Assembly: GCF_004151235.1 (NCBI RefSeq)
Contig: NZ_JUIV01000004.1
Span: 271,759-335,758 of the forward strand
Direction of reading: 5' to 3'
Source: Flavobacterium anhuiense
GTDB lineage: Bacteria > Bacteroidota > Bacteroidia > Flavobacteriales > Flavobacteriaceae
Length of the DNA: 64,000 bases
Positions 33,786-44,500 of this stretch are shown here, piece after piece (position 1 is the stretch's first letter; each line of letters starts with the position of its first letter). The notes beneath the pieces are model-generated. The model saw nothing but the letters and a program-made list of their open reading frames with translations, did no database searches and was not told the origin of the DNA. A program made the translations under genes and the position numbers.

Positions 33786-35327
33786 TTACATTTTCATTAA
33801 CCAGTTTTTCATCGAAACTTCATTTTCGATAATCCCTCTTAATTCAGTAATTTTTACACGATCTTGTTTCATTGTATCTCTATGACGAATTGTTACCGTT
33901 TCGTCTTCAAGCGTTTGATGATCTACTGTAATACAGAAAGGCGTTCCTAAAGCATCTTGTCTTCTGTAACGGCGTCCTACAGCATCTTTTTCATCATAAG
34001 CCACATTGAAATCCCATTTTAAATCTTCGATGATTTTTCTTGAAACTTCTGGTAAACCATCTTTTTTAACTAATGGTAATACTGCTGCTTTAGTTGGCGC
34101 TAAAACTGCTGGCAATTTTAAAACTGTTCTTGTAGAACCGTCTTCTAATGTTTCTTCTTTTAATGAAGTAGCAAAAACTGCCAAGAACATACGATCTAAA
34201 CCAACAGATGTTTCTACTACATAAGGAACATAGTTTTCATTTAATTCAGGATCAAAATATTGTAATTTTCTTCCAGAATATTCTTCGTGCGCTTTTAAGT
34301 CGAAGTCTGTACGAGAGTGAATACCTTCCAACTCTTTAAATCCAAATGGGAAATTAAATTCGATATCAGCTGCTGCGTTTGCGTAGTGCGCTAATTTTTC
34401 GTGATCATGAAAACGGTAATTTTCTTGTCCTAATCCTAAAGATAAATGCCATTTTAGACGAGTTTCTTTCCAATGCTCATACCATTGCATTTCTTCTCCT
34501 GGACGAACAAAGAACTGCATTTCCATTTGTTCAAACTCACGCATACGGAAAATAAATTGTCTTGCCACAATTTCATTTCTGAACGCTTTACCTGTCTGAG
34601 CAATTCCAAAAGGAACTTTCATACGGCCTGATTTCTGAACGTTTAAGAAGTTAACAAAAATACCTTGAGCTGTTTCTGGACGCAAATATAAATCCATTGC
34701 ATTTTCAGCAGATGCACCTAATTTTGTTCCGAACATCAAGTTGAATTGTTTTACCTCTGTCCAGTTTTTAGAACCCGTTTCAGGATCAGCAATTTCTAGT
34801 TCTTCGATCAAAGCTTTAACGTCAGCTAAATCTCCTGCTCCCAAAGAACGCCCTAAACGCTCTCTGATTTCTTTTTCTTTAGCTAAATATTCAATAACAC
34901 GAGCGTTTGTAGTAACAAATTCTTGTTCGTTGAAAGCATCCCCAAAACGAGCTTTTGCTTTTTCGATTTCTTTTTGAGCTTTTTGGTGAATTTTTTCAGC
35001 AAAATCTTCAACCAAAACGTCAGCTCTATATCTCTTTTTAGAATCTTTATTATCAATTAATGGATCATTGAAAGCATCAACGTGACCAGAAGCTTTCCAA
35101 GTTGTTGGATGCATCAATATCGCAGCATCAAGGCCGACAATATTTTCATTCATCTGAACCATTGATTTCCACCAATATTCACGGATATTCTTTTTTAATT
35201 CGACACCGTTTTGTGCGTAATCATATACAGCACTTAAACCATCGTAAACTTCGCTTGACGGAAAAATAAATCCGTACTCTTTTGCGTGCGAAACCACATT
35301 CTTAAATATATCTTCTTGTTTTGCCAT
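33786..35327 (-). CDS. glyQS: Glycyl-tRNA synthetase, single-chain dimeric type
   Basis: This charges tRNA-Gly in the cytoplasm. The 513-aa protein is the class II alpha2 type used by Bacteroidota. It shows HPTTWKASGHVDAFNDPLID near the N-terminus, motif 2 (AFRNEI and FIFRMREFEQMEMQFF), motif 3 (VVETSVGLDRMFLAVF) and the C-terminal anticodon-binding domain (about 395-510). Length and domain order are normal. It is a single gene with its own terminator, divergent from the ComF-like gene upstream. Confidence 0.98.
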   Translation of the reverse strand: MAKQEDIFKNVVSHAKEYGFIFPSSEVYDGLSAVYDYAQNGVELKKNIREYWWKSMVQMNENIVGLDAAILMHPTTWKASGHVDAFNDPLIDNKDSKKRYRADVLVEDFAEKIHQKAQKEIEKAKARFGDAFNEQEFVTTNARVIEYLAKEKEIRERLGRSLGAGDLADVKALIEELEIADPETGSKNWTEVKQFNLMFGTKLGASAENAMDLYLRPETAQGIFVNFLNVQKSGRMKVPFGIAQTGKAFRNEIVARQFIFRMREFEQMEMQFFVRPGEEMQWYEHWKETRLKWHLSLGLGQENYRFHDHEKLAHYANAAADIEFNFPFGFKELEGIHSRTDFDLKAHEEYSGRKLQYFDPELNENYVPYVVETSVGLDRMFLAVFATSLKEETLEDGSTRTVLKLPAVLAPTKAAVLPLVKKDGLPEVSRKIIEDLKWDFNVAYDEKDAVGRRYRRQDALGTPFCITVDHQTLEDETVTIRHRDTMKQDRVKITELRGIIENEVSMKNWLMKM

Positions 35328-35397
35328 AGTGATGCAAAAATATAAAAACTAGCTTTATAAAAAAGAAAAATTATAAAGATTGAAGCTTCGATTTTGT

Positions 35398-35405
35398 TAC
35401 TTTTG
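35398..35405 (+). promoter_or_regulatory. -7-like element upstream of the ComF-family gene
   Basis: TACTTTTG matches TAnnTTTG, about 20 bases before the GTG start at 35426, giving a short leader. Confidence 0.4.
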
Positions 35406-35425
35406 TAAATAAAATCTCTCTTTTT

Positions 35426-36106
35426 GTGATTAATTATCTAATAAATCTATTTTTTCCTAAAGTCTGCAGCGGATGCCATTCACTTTTGCTTCAAAATGAA
35501 ACCGTTTTCTGCACCGTCTGCCGACATGAAATGCCTCTAACCCAATATCATTTAAATCCTAAAAATGAAGCTGTCAAAAAGTTTTATGGCAAAATTGATG
35601 TGCAATTTGCGTCTGCCTTTTTGTATTTCAATAAAAAAGGAATGGTTCAAGAGTTAATCCATAATTTAAAATACAAAGGGCATCAGGAAATCGGAACTGT
35701 TTTAGGAAATTGGTATGCCGAAGATTTAAAGGAACTACAATTAGAAATTCCTTTTGATGCTGTAATTCCTGTTCCACTTCATAAAAGAAAGTTTAAGGAA
35801 AGAGGCTATAATCAGGTTACCACTTTTGGAAAAGCAATTGCATCGGGTTTTGAAATTCCTTTTGCAGAAAATATTTTAATTCGAAAATTATATACCAAAA
35901 CGCAATCCAAGAAAAACCTCTTGGGAAGATCTGAAAATATTGAAAACATTTTTGATGTCAGATTCAATGAATCTGATCACAACAAACACTTTTTAATTGT
36001 TGATGATGTGCTTACAACAGGTGCCACACTTGAAGCATGTTCAAAAGCGTTGCTAAAAATACCTGGCACTAAGATTAGTATACTCTGTATGGCAATGGCG
36101 CATTAA
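35426..36106 (+). CDS. ComF-family phosphoribosyltransferase-like protein
   Basis: The 226-aa protein has an N-terminal zinc-binding motif (VCSGCHSLL, then FCTVCRHEMP). The phosphoribosyltransferase fold follows, with the PRPP loop FLIVDDVLTTGATLEAC (about 189-205) and the family motif PVPLHKRKFKERGYNQ. ComF homologues act in DNA uptake in competent bacteria, though in many species the role is unclear. The start is a GTG; no closer ATG fits the Zn motif. It ends convergently 17 bases from the metalloprotease gene, without an evident hairpin. Confidence 0.92.
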   Translation: MINYLINLFFPKVCSGCHSLLLQNETVFCTVCRHEMPLTQYHLNPKNEAVKKFYGKIDVQFASAFLYFNKKGMVQELIHNLKYKGHQEIGTVLGNWYAEDLKELQLEIPFDAVIPVPLHKRKFKERGYNQVTTFGKAIASGFEIPFAENILIRKLYTKTQSKKNLLGRSENIENIFDVRFNESDHNKHFLIVDDVLTTGATLEACSKALLKIPGTKISILCMAMAH

Positions 36107-36123
36107 CCTTTGAAAATCAAAAA

Positions 36124-38799
36124 TTAATTCACCAATATTTTTTTCACTTCTTTTCTATTACCATCAGTAACCGTTACAAAATAAAGACCTGAAGGCACAT
36201 CTGGCAATTGAATATCTTGAATAAAATATCCTGAACCTTGAAAAGTTCTATCGTAAACATATTTTCCATTAATATCATTAACGTAAACTTTAATCTCGCT
36301 TACCGAGTCCCTATCAAATTGCACTGTAAAAGTTCCTTTGTTTGGATTTGGATAGGCAACAAAATTAACATTTTCGAAATCCTTATTTCCTAATGTATAG
36401 GTTTTAGTGCAAATATTTATAGATGCAGAATTTATTTTTCCAAACTTTCCAACAACAGCATCACGGACTTTAAAAATCCAATCGCCTTGCGGGTTTTCTC
36501 CGTAAAAGGCACTTAAGGCGCTTGCGGGAATTACAATTTGACTGGTCGTTGCGCCACAATTTAAAGCAGATCCGCTATCATCAAACTGAAGTGAAAGTGT
36601 AGAATTTGTTGTACCACAACTTTTGTTAAATAAAGACACTGTTGTACCACTTGGACTTACAATTTGCATTTCAACATCTGCAAATCTTTCATGAGTAACA
36701 TTAACCGAAACATTTACATCTGAAATAGTTCCCGTTGAGGCTGGGACTGTAACTGATTTGTTTATAAAAGTTGTACTTGTACCCATCGAATACCCGCCTT
36801 CAAAATTATAAACGGAACAATTTGTTGAAACCGTATATCCTATTGCAAATGGTTTACTATTGACAGCATAATAAATATTATTAACGGGCTCTATCAAAAG
36901 TCTACAATTGGTTGCATTATCAATTTCAGATGGAATCAAAATTGTTTCCGTCCCATCGTTTGGAGTATTGGCAATTAAAACAATTGGATATGTTAATCCG
37001 CCATCTACAGATAATTTTATATTTACGTTTGATGATCCTGGAAGTGTATTCGTATTATTTACGCTCCAAGTGATAGTTTGTGCAGATCCTTTTGCCCACC
37101 CAAGATTATCATCTGTTTGCGAAGTTACAGCAAATGGTCCAGCCGCAGCACTTACAGTCACGACCATTGCATCTGTATTGGTTTGCGCCTTTCCTAAAGC
37201 GGCATTGTCTCTTCCTGTAAGTGTAAAATTCATTGTCTTTCCAATAGAAGAAACAGATTCCCAACTTGTCGTCAATTGATTATTTAATACTGAACTTAAA
37301 GCTGGCATATAACGAACTGGTGAAGCTGTTGGCGGTAAAGATCTAAACATCGGTCCATCTGGTTTTGTCGGATAGGTTAAACTATTACCTGCAAAAGCTG
37401 TAGTTGCACTGTCAAATTGCTCCCAAGTATAGATTATAGAATTTCCTTCGGGATCAGAACCCGTTCCTGTCAAAATAAATGGTGTACTAATTGGAATTGT
37501 ATAATCTAGACCTGCATTTATAACAGGTGGATTATTATCGGTTAAAGCTGTTGATACAGGACATGTTTTTCCTGCCAAATTATTCTGAATCTGATTGATA
37601 CTTGCATAAGAAAAATAATCATCTGAATGATTCTGAACATCATAATCTGTTACTCCAGCATATCCCATGATAGTTGAACCGCTTCCTGGTTCGTAACATG
37701 TCCCCATTCCTTCATTTGCGTATGAAAAAGTATGTGACCCACCAAGCTGATGTCCCATTTCATGGGCCACAAAATCAATATCAAAATTATCACCCTCTGG
37801 TTTTGCATCAGCAGGAGATGTAAATGCACTTCCTTTTCCTAGAGGTTCATTAGAAGTAGGACTCACACATACACAACCGATACAACTTGCATTCCCGCCT
37901 CCTCCTGAAGCACCAAACAAATGACCAATGTCATAATTGGCCTCACCTATAACATTGGTTAATGTGGTTTGTACTTCTTTTGGCCAAGCTGGATTGTTAT
38001 TGTCAGCACCTACCGATGCTATAGAATAGGGATCTGTAGAAGCATCTGTATAAATAACAGCGTCATTATTTGCAATTAAGATTAATTGTACCGCAAGATC
38101 TCTATTAAAAACACCATTTACTCGAGTTAAAGTAGCATTCATTCCAGCCAAGGCTCCTGCTATTGTTCCACCAAAATAAGCGGTGTATTCTCCTGTGCAG
38201 GATAATGCTAATCGAAGCGTTTTAAATTGTTTGGCATTAGAAGCCGTTTTAGCTGTAGCAGAAGATTTATTTTCAAAAACCGAATTGGGCGTTTTGCAAT
38301 CCAAAATCATTTTTGACGCTGCGTTGTCTGTAGATTTAAACAAAACATATTCTGATTTATTCTCAGGATTTTGCTCTATGTATTCTGTTGGTTTTGCAGT
38401 TCTAAAAACCATAGTCTGCATTCCGATTGGAGCAACACTAAAATGTATTTTAGCATTTTTATCGTCAATTCCACGTCCTTCATAAGATCTGATTTCTGGA
38501 TACTTTGCCTGTAATTCGGGATCAAAATTAGAAGATTCCCAAACAGAAAAACGTTCCAAAATTCCATCAGTATTTGGAATGGTAATTTCTGACGTTGTAT
38601 TTTTTGCTGTTTTATTTGATGCCGAAGCTAACTTTGAGCTGAGAAGACTTGTATTTAATTTATAGTATAGTTTATTGGTACTTGCGCCATCAGCTTTTCG
38701 TGAAAGCGACGAAGAAGTTACTTTCTGCCATAAAACGTCTTGTGCGTTAATTGCTGCAGAACAGAAAATTAAAAGTATACAAAGTAGTTGTTTTTTCAT
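36124..38799 (-). CDS. Secreted reprolysin-like metalloprotease with P-domain and T9SS type A signal
   Basis: This is a probable extracellular zinc protease. The 891-aa protein has a signal peptide (ending about AAINAQ), a pro-region, and a metzincin catalytic domain with HEMGHQLGGSH (His346, Glu347, His350, His356). It continues with Ig-like segments, a proprotein-convertase P-domain (about 660-790, GGYSMGTSTTFINKS, WIFKVRDAVVGKFG), and a C-terminal sorting domain (VAYPNPNKGTFTVQFD, KEVKKILVN) typical of T9SS type A cargo. It should be exported by the type IX system and cleaved or anchored at the surface. Substrates are unknown. Confidence 0.93.
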   Translation of the reverse strand: MKKQLLCILLIFCSAAINAQDVLWQKVTSSSLSRKADGASTNKLYYKLNTSLLSSKLASASNKTAKNTTSEITIPNTDGILERFSVWESSNFDPELQAKYPEIRSYEGRGIDDKNAKIHFSVAPIGMQTMVFRTAKPTEYIEQNPENKSEYVLFKSTDNAASKMILDCKTPNSVFENKSSATAKTASNAKQFKTLRLALSCTGEYTAYFGGTIAGALAGMNATLTRVNGVFNRDLAVQLILIANNDAVIYTDASTDPYSIASVGADNNNPAWPKEVQTTLTNVIGEANYDIGHLFGASGGGGNASCIGCVCVSPTSNEPLGKGSAFTSPADAKPEGDNFDIDFVAHEMGHQLGGSHTFSYANEGMGTCYEPGSGSTIMGYAGVTDYDVQNHSDDYFSYASINQIQNNLAGKTCPVSTALTDNNPPVINAGLDYTIPISTPFILTGTGSDPEGNSIIYTWEQFDSATTAFAGNSLTYPTKPDGPMFRSLPPTASPVRYMPALSSVLNNQLTTSWESVSSIGKTMNFTLTGRDNAALGKAQTNTDAMVVTVSAAAGPFAVTSQTDDNLGWAKGSAQTITWSVNNTNTLPGSSNVNIKLSVDGGLTYPIVLIANTPNDGTETILIPSEIDNATNCRLLIEPVNNIYYAVNSKPFAIGYTVSTNCSVYNFEGGYSMGTSTTFINKSVTVPASTGTISDVNVSVNVTHERFADVEMQIVSPSGTTVSLFNKSCGTTNSTLSLQFDDSGSALNCGATTSQIVIPASALSAFYGENPQGDWIFKVRDAVVGKFGKINSASINICTKTYTLGNKDFENVNFVAYPNPNKGTFTVQFDRDSVSEIKVYVNDINGKYVYDRTFQGSGYFIQDIQLPDVPSGLYFVTVTDGNRKEVKKILVN

Positions 38800-38963
38800 A
38801 CTATTAAAATATAATAATCAAAATTACTTTAATTAATTTGAAATTATATTATCTACACAACAATTATTGTTTTTTAATCGACGAGTCGGCATATTTTTAC
38901 AAAAAGATATATTATCTGTTAAAAATCGATTTGCCATAGTATTAAATTTAAAAGAGAATAGTA

Positions 38964-38971
38964 TAAATTTG
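38964..38971 (+). promoter_or_regulatory. -7 element upstream of ribF
   Basis: TAAATTTG matches TAnnTTTG, 22 bases before the TTG start of ribF, so the transcript leader would be very short. Confidence 0.5.
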
Positions 38972-38992
38972 CAGCATCTTAAATAATTTGTT

Positions 38993-39940
38993 TTGAAGCT
39001 CTTTCATTCTATAAACGATTTTCAGTCAACCAAGAAAACAATTTTAACTCTTGGCACCTTTGATGGCGTGCATATTGGTCATAAAAAAATTCTGGAACGA
39101 ATTACTCAGAATACTGAAAATGGAAAATATGAAAGTCTAGTTCTGACCTTTTTTCCTCACCCAAGAATGGTTCTTCAGGAAAAGTCTGAAATAAGATTAC
39201 TCAATACGATTGATGAAAAAATAAATCTTTTGGAAGCAACTGGAATAGAAAATCTGGTTGTTCATCCTTTTAACGAAAGTTTTTCAAGATTAACCGCTGA
39301 GGAATTCGTTCGTACCATTTTAGTAGAGAAATTTCAGATTCAAAAAATTATTATTGGACATGATCATCGTTTTGGTCGCAATAGAACTGCAAACATTGAC
39401 GATCTGATTGCTTTTGGAATTGAATACGGATTTGAAGTAGAACAAATTTCAGCCGAAGAAATTCAAGATGTTTCTGTTAGTTCAACCAAAATCAGAAAAG
39501 CTTTAAATGAAGGAAACATGGTTTTGGCCAATGAGTATTTAGGCTATAGCTATTTCTTGAACGGAACCATTGTAAAAGGAAAACAGCTTGGGCGTACTAT
39601 TGGTTTTCCAACCGCTAACATTCAAATTGAAGAAGATTATAAATTAATCCCAAAAATTGGTGTTTATGTTGTGAGGGCTGTTGTAAACAATGAAACTGTT
39701 TTCGGCATGATGAATATTGGTTTCAATCCGACTGTAAATGGTGAAAAACAAACTATTGAAGTCCACTTGTTTAACTTCGACAGAGACATTTACGATCAGA
39801 AAATTGAAGTTTCTTTACTGCATTATATTCGCGAAGAGCAAAAATTTAGTTCAGTTGATGCACTAAAAGCACAACTTGATCAAGATAAAATCAATTCTTT
39901 AGCTTTTATAGACTCTTCATTAAAAGATCAGGCTGTATAG
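38993..39940 (+). CDS. ribF: Bifunctional riboflavin kinase / FAD synthetase
   Basis: RibF converts riboflavin to FMN and then FAD. The 315-aa protein has an N-terminal nucleotidyltransferase domain (LGTFDGVHIGHKKIL, then IIGHDHRFGRNR and VSSTKIRKAL) and a C-terminal kinase domain (GRTIGFPTANIQIE, FNPTVNGEKQTIEVHLFNF). Length is normal. The start is TTG at 38993, giving MKLFHSINDF; no ATG lies between this point and the first motif. No other flavin genes lie nearby. Confidence 0.96.
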   Translation: MKLFHSINDFQSTKKTILTLGTFDGVHIGHKKILERITQNTENGKYESLVLTFFPHPRMVLQEKSEIRLLNTIDEKINLLEATGIENLVVHPFNESFSRLTAEEFVRTILVEKFQIQKIIIGHDHRFGRNRTANIDDLIAFGIEYGFEVEQISAEEIQDVSVSSTKIRKALNEGNMVLANEYLGYSYFLNGTIVKGKQLGRTIGFPTANIQIEEDYKLIPKIGVYVVRAVVNNETVFGMMNIGFNPTVNGEKQTIEVHLFNFDRDIYDQKIEVSLLHYIREEQKFSSVDALKAQLDQDKINSLAFIDSSLKDQAV

Positions 39941-40038
39941 TTTTTGCTGTTTTTAAATCATCGTAGTTATTTTTTTAGTAATTTTGATAGAAGACTGTTT
40001 TTCAAACATTTACTATTAACTTCTAAAAAATAACCACT

Positions 40039-40476
40039 ATGAAACTACCTAAAGAAATTACCAACGGTTTTTTGATTTTTCTCGGAATTGGCATTTATTT
40101 TTTATTAATGAATGTACTAGGTTTAGCAGATTTGTTTTATTTAAGAACACTCAACGTTTTCTTCATATTCTATGGTGTTAACAGAACGATGCAGATGAAT
40201 CTTCATGAAGGAGAAACCAATTTTGTTTCTAATGCTGTTTCTGCCATGGCCACTTCTGTAGTTGGTGTGGCACTAAGCATTTTTGGCTTATTGGTTTATA
40301 GTTATGCCCGAGGCGGAGATGCTTATGTAAGAACTTTATCTGAAACATTTATGTTCGGAGGAAATCCATCAGTGCCAACTTATTGTATTTGTTTATTATT
40401 TGAAGGAATCGCTTCTTCTGTAATTGTTACTTTAATGATGATGCTGTATTGGAATAACAAATATGCAGCAGATTAA
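40039..40476 (+). CDS. Polytopic membrane protein of unknown function
   Basis: The 145-aa protein has about four hydrophobic segments (near 10-30, 33-50, 65-90 and 115-138). It carries short charged loops, including MQMNLHEGETNF and ARGGDAYVRT. I do not recognise the family. It is probably an inner-membrane protein. It starts 98 bases after ribF and ends before a strong hairpin, so it could be a single-gene unit or read through from ribF. Confidence 0.75.
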   Translation: MKLPKEITNGFLIFLGIGIYFLLMNVLGLADLFYLRTLNVFFIFYGVNRTMQMNLHEGETNFVSNAVSAMATSVVGVALSIFGLLVYSYARGGDAYVRTLSETFMFGGNPSVPTYCICLLFEGIASSVIVTLMMMLYWNNKYAAD

Positions 40477-40592
40477 TTTTTAATTTGTTGCAACCAAATT
40501 TTAACGGCATACCTTTTTAAATGCACTTTTTGTGTATCGATCAAATCAAAAAATTTAGCCAAAAGAGATCTTAAATCTCAAGAAATATTTTT

Positions 40593-40630
40593 AAATTGCT
40601 TATAGCAGAGAGTTATAAGCAATTTTTTTT
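40593..40630 (+). terminator. Hairpin directly before the JmjC-like gene
   Basis: AAATTGCTTATA and TATAAGCAATTT form a 12-bp perfect stem with a 9-nt loop, followed by more Ts, ending about 10 bases before the ATG at 40641. It has all features of an intrinsic terminator for the membrane protein gene. Its closeness to the next start leaves no room for a promoter after it, so it may also be an attenuator. Confidence 0.75.
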
Positions 40631-40640
40631 TATTTGAAAA

Positions 40641-41507
40641 ATGAAGTTAAAGCAAATTGAAAGGGTAAAAAAAATCTCAAAAGACGATTTTGTTTCCCAA
40701 TATGTAAAAAAACAAATTCCTGTTGTTATTGAAGAATTGACCGAAGATTGGCCAGCTTACAACAAATGGAAATTATCTTATATAAAAGAAATAGCAGGAG
40801 ATTCAGTAGTTCCTTTATACGACGACAGACCTGTAAATCATGAAGATGGCTTTAATGAGGCTCATACAACCATGAAAATGAGTGATTACATCGACTTATT
40901 GGAAGAAAAGCCTACTAATTATCGTATTTTTCTTTACAACCTAATGAAAGAGGTTCCTTCTTTAAAAAATGACTTCTTATGGCCAGATATTGGTTTAAAG
41001 TTGGTAAAGCAAATGCCGATGTTGTTTTTTGGAGGAGAAAATTCAAAGGTTTTTATGCATTATGATATTGATTATTCGAATATTCTTCATTTTCATTTTC
41101 ATGGTGAAAAGCAATGCATGATTTTTCCTCCAAACCAGTCAAAATTTATGTATAAAGTGCCTCATGCATTAATTTCAAGAGAAGATATTGATTTTGACAA
41201 TCCAGATTACGAAAAATTCCCAGCGCTTAAAAATGTCGAAGGTTATATCACAAATCTTAAACATGGCGAAATGCTTTATATGCCAGAAGGGTATTGGCAT
41301 TATATGAAATATCTAACGCCAGGATTTTCTATGAGCCTTCGCTCTTTTCCAAAAAACATTGTCAATTTATCTAAGGCGGCGTATAATGTATTTATTATGC
41401 GGCATTTTGATATTATGATGCGAAAAATTCAAGGCCAAAAATGGATTGACTATAAAAATGAAAAAGCTCTTAAAGATACACACCAATATTTACAGCGTAC
41501 TCTTTAA
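40641..41507 (+). CDS. JmjC/cupin-like 2-oxoglutarate oxygenase-type protein
   Basis: The 288-aa protein resembles cupin_8/JmjC proteins, iron- and 2-oxoglutarate-dependent hydroxylases of proteins or other substrates. VPVV-like IPVVIEEL near the start, the iron ligands His140 and Asp142 (FMHYDIDYSN), and a distal His220 (EGYWHYM) fit the HxD...H triad. KQCMIFPP lies between them. The strand HFHFHGEKQ is typical of the cupin barrel. Bacterial members can hydroxylate ribosomal proteins or small molecules; nothing here identifies the target. Convergent with the giant surface protein gene. Confidence 0.88.
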   Translation: MKLKQIERVKKISKDDFVSQYVKKQIPVVIEELTEDWPAYNKWKLSYIKEIAGDSVVPLYDDRPVNHEDGFNEAHTTMKMSDYIDLLEEKPTNYRIFLYNLMKEVPSLKNDFLWPDIGLKLVKQMPMLFFGGENSKVFMHYDIDYSNILHFHFHGEKQCMIFPPNQSKFMYKVPHALISREDIDFDNPDYEKFPALKNVEGYITNLKHGEMLYMPEGYWHYMKYLTPGFSMSLRSFPKNIVNLSKAAYNVFIMRHFDIMMRKIQGQKWIDYKNEKALKDTHQYLQRTL

Positions 41508-41547
41508 AAAAAGCGGTTGAGAATTTTAAAAACTCAACCGCTTTTTT
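41506..41547. terminator. Bidirectional terminator
   Basis: AAAAAAGCGGTTGAG and CTCAACCGCTTTTTT form a 15-bp perfect stem between the convergent JmjC-like and 1895-aa surface protein genes. Confidence 0.9.
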
Positions 41548-41548
41548 A

Positions 41549-44500
41549 TTACCTGAATACTATTTTTCTTGTTGCTGTTTTTCCATTTTCTAAAGTTATT
41601 TTAACCAATAGAATTTGTGGCCCTGATTGAAAATTATTGACAACCCAATCCTTATTTCCAATTTCCTTTTTATGATATAACAATTTTCCGCCTACATCAT
41701 AAATAGCGACTTCTTGAAGATTTTCCAATTCAGAGATAGATTGCAGTTTAATGTTTTTATCTTTAACAGAAACCACTATCTCCTGATTCTGATTTTCGAA
41801 ATCTTCATTACCCAGCGTTTCACCTCCAGCCTGATTTGTATAACGCAACACAAAACGATTAAGAAAAGTCCCCGGTACTGATCTAAATGTATAACCTCCC
41901 GTTCTAAGGTTGTGGATCGTGTTGGTTACATTATCTTGCAGATAAATATCCTGAGTACTTAAATTTCCGTCGGTATGATCTATGGCAATTGTAAAATTAC
42001 CTTCCGGAATAGTCGATTTATACCCCAAAGGGATTGTATCAGAAACAACAAATGGCAATGCTCTTCCTTGAATAACTAATTTTTTACCGTCATTTATACT
42101 ATAAAAATCAACATAAGGATTGGCATTCATTGTGACAGCATCATAATTATAATCAAAAGAATTTGTTGCTCCAGCAATATATCCAATTAATATTTGCTTA
42201 AAGGCTCCCTCTGAATTTGTAAAATTTAGCCACACTCGATGTCTTTCAATCACAGCTGTTCGCGTTGATTTATAAAATTGACTATTGAACCCTGGAACTC
42301 TCATAGAATTAGTAAAGACTGCTTTTTGTCCTGTTTTTGATTTTGCAAAAAATCCTTGCCCTGCAGCAATATATCCTGCCGGAGGAGTTTGATTTCCTGG
42401 AGATGTTGCACCACTTCCTACTAAACTTCCAATCGCTGTATCTCCTGATAAGTTGTAAAATGCATAATCGTCATTAGTATAACGATATGTGTTAGTTCCT
42501 GGTACAGTTATTTTAGGCAATGTATTGTGTGTCCAAAAATATAGTGTTCCATAAAAATTAGCAGCATTATCATGAATAAACTCATCTGCATAAATTGCCG
42601 AAGGATAAGGATTTCCAAAAAAACAATATTTTTCTGCAATAGCTGCAGGTCCCTGAATAGTTCCATTATTTGGAGTTCCAACAAACTCTCCAGTAAAAAC
42701 AGAAGGTGTAACATTATTAAAAGATTGGGGCCCTCTGATACTATAACCATTTCCTGGCAGCATTTCTTCTGCTCCATTATATACTGTTGCCCAAGCTCCA
42801 GCCGCAGAAAATTTAAAATATTTATCAAACAATGTATTTGGGGAAAAATCATGCAACGTAAAACCCGGAACTCTTGTTACTGGAGAAGACCAGTAGGTGA
42901 GATCAAAGCGTCTTACAAGTGTTTTTCTTCTATAAGTTATGGCACCAGCATTGTTCACATCTGCAATTTGAACTAGGCTAGAATTATTTTCAAAAATTAA
43001 AATCCCATTACCAATAACATTTACTTCATTTGTTACGGTTATTGTATTTGTTTCATTTACTACTAAAGATCCATTATTCTGAACCGTTAATCTGCTGGCA
43101 AAAAAACTGGCATTAGTTCCAGATATAATAGGATCAACGCCTACGTCTGGAATGTCTACACAATCAGATGCTATAGGTACCCCTGTGGGTGTCCAATTTG
43201 CAGGATTTTCCCAATTAGCATCAACGCTTCCATTCCATGCCTTAGTGACAAAAGCATTTATTGAAATTGATGTTGGTTCTGATTCACAACCTGTTGTATT
43301 ATTTTTAACTTGCACACTGTAAACCCCAGAAGACAAACCTGTAAATATTCCTGAGGTATTGCTAAAATCCGTCCCATCAATACTATAACTATATCCTGTT
43401 CCAGATGCTGGCGAACTAACTGTAATAACACCTGTGTTATTTACACAAGTTGGGATCTGAGTCACTGATGCTGTTGGTGCTGTCACAACGGCATTTACAG
43501 TTAAAGAAACATTTTGCGTTGCTAGACAACCGCCTGAAGTTGTAATAGTCATAATACCATTATAAGTTCCTGAGGTCGTATTTGCTGGAACGTTAACATT
43601 TATAATATCTCCTGATCCAGAACTAAAAGGAAATGGTGTAGCTCCTTGATCTGTCAAAGTAACCCAATCAATAGCATAACTATTTGGAGATCCAGTAGTT
43701 GAATTATAACTTAAAGTAGTAGTCTGTGCTGACGAACTTTGACAAACTGAAGTAAATACTCCTGAAGTATTTATTGTTGGAACGCTATTAATCGTTAAAA
43801 AAATTGTTTGAGTTGCGAAACATCCTTCTGATGTAAAAATTGACATTACTCCACTGTAAGTTCCCGCTGCTGTATTTGCAGGAATAAAAATATTATTGAC
43901 ATTACCTCCTACAGAATCAAAAGAGAAAGCAGTAGTTCCTTGATCATTTAATGTTGACCAATCAATTGAGTAGTTAATTGGCGAACCAGTGGTAGCGGAA
44001 TAAGGCAAAGAAGCCATTTGGAAAGATGTACTTTTACAAATTGGAGTTAAATTTCCTGATGTAGTAATTGTAGGAGCTGCATTAACTGTTATTGTAAAAT
44101 TGCTTGGCATAGAAACGCAGCCATTAGCGTTCTTTACAGTCAAAACTCCTGTATATGTTCCAGCAGCTGTTCCCGCTGGAACCGCGATGCTAATCGGACT
44201 GGAAGTTAAGGCCGCATCCGTAACCGCTAAAAAATTGTTAGCCGGACTCGCATTCCATACAATGCTGTACGAAGTCGGAGAATTTGTCGGAGCATTATAG
44301 CTCAAACTGGCAGTCTGGGCTGAGGCACTAAAACAGACAGCGCCCGCAGTGCCAAGTGTGATCGATGGCAAGGGATTAACTGTAATTGTAAAATTGCTTG
44401 GCATAGAAACGCATCCATTTGCATTTTTTACAGTCAAAGTTCCTGTATATGTGCCTGCAGCTGTTCCCGCTGGAACCGCAATGCTAATCGGACTGGAAGT

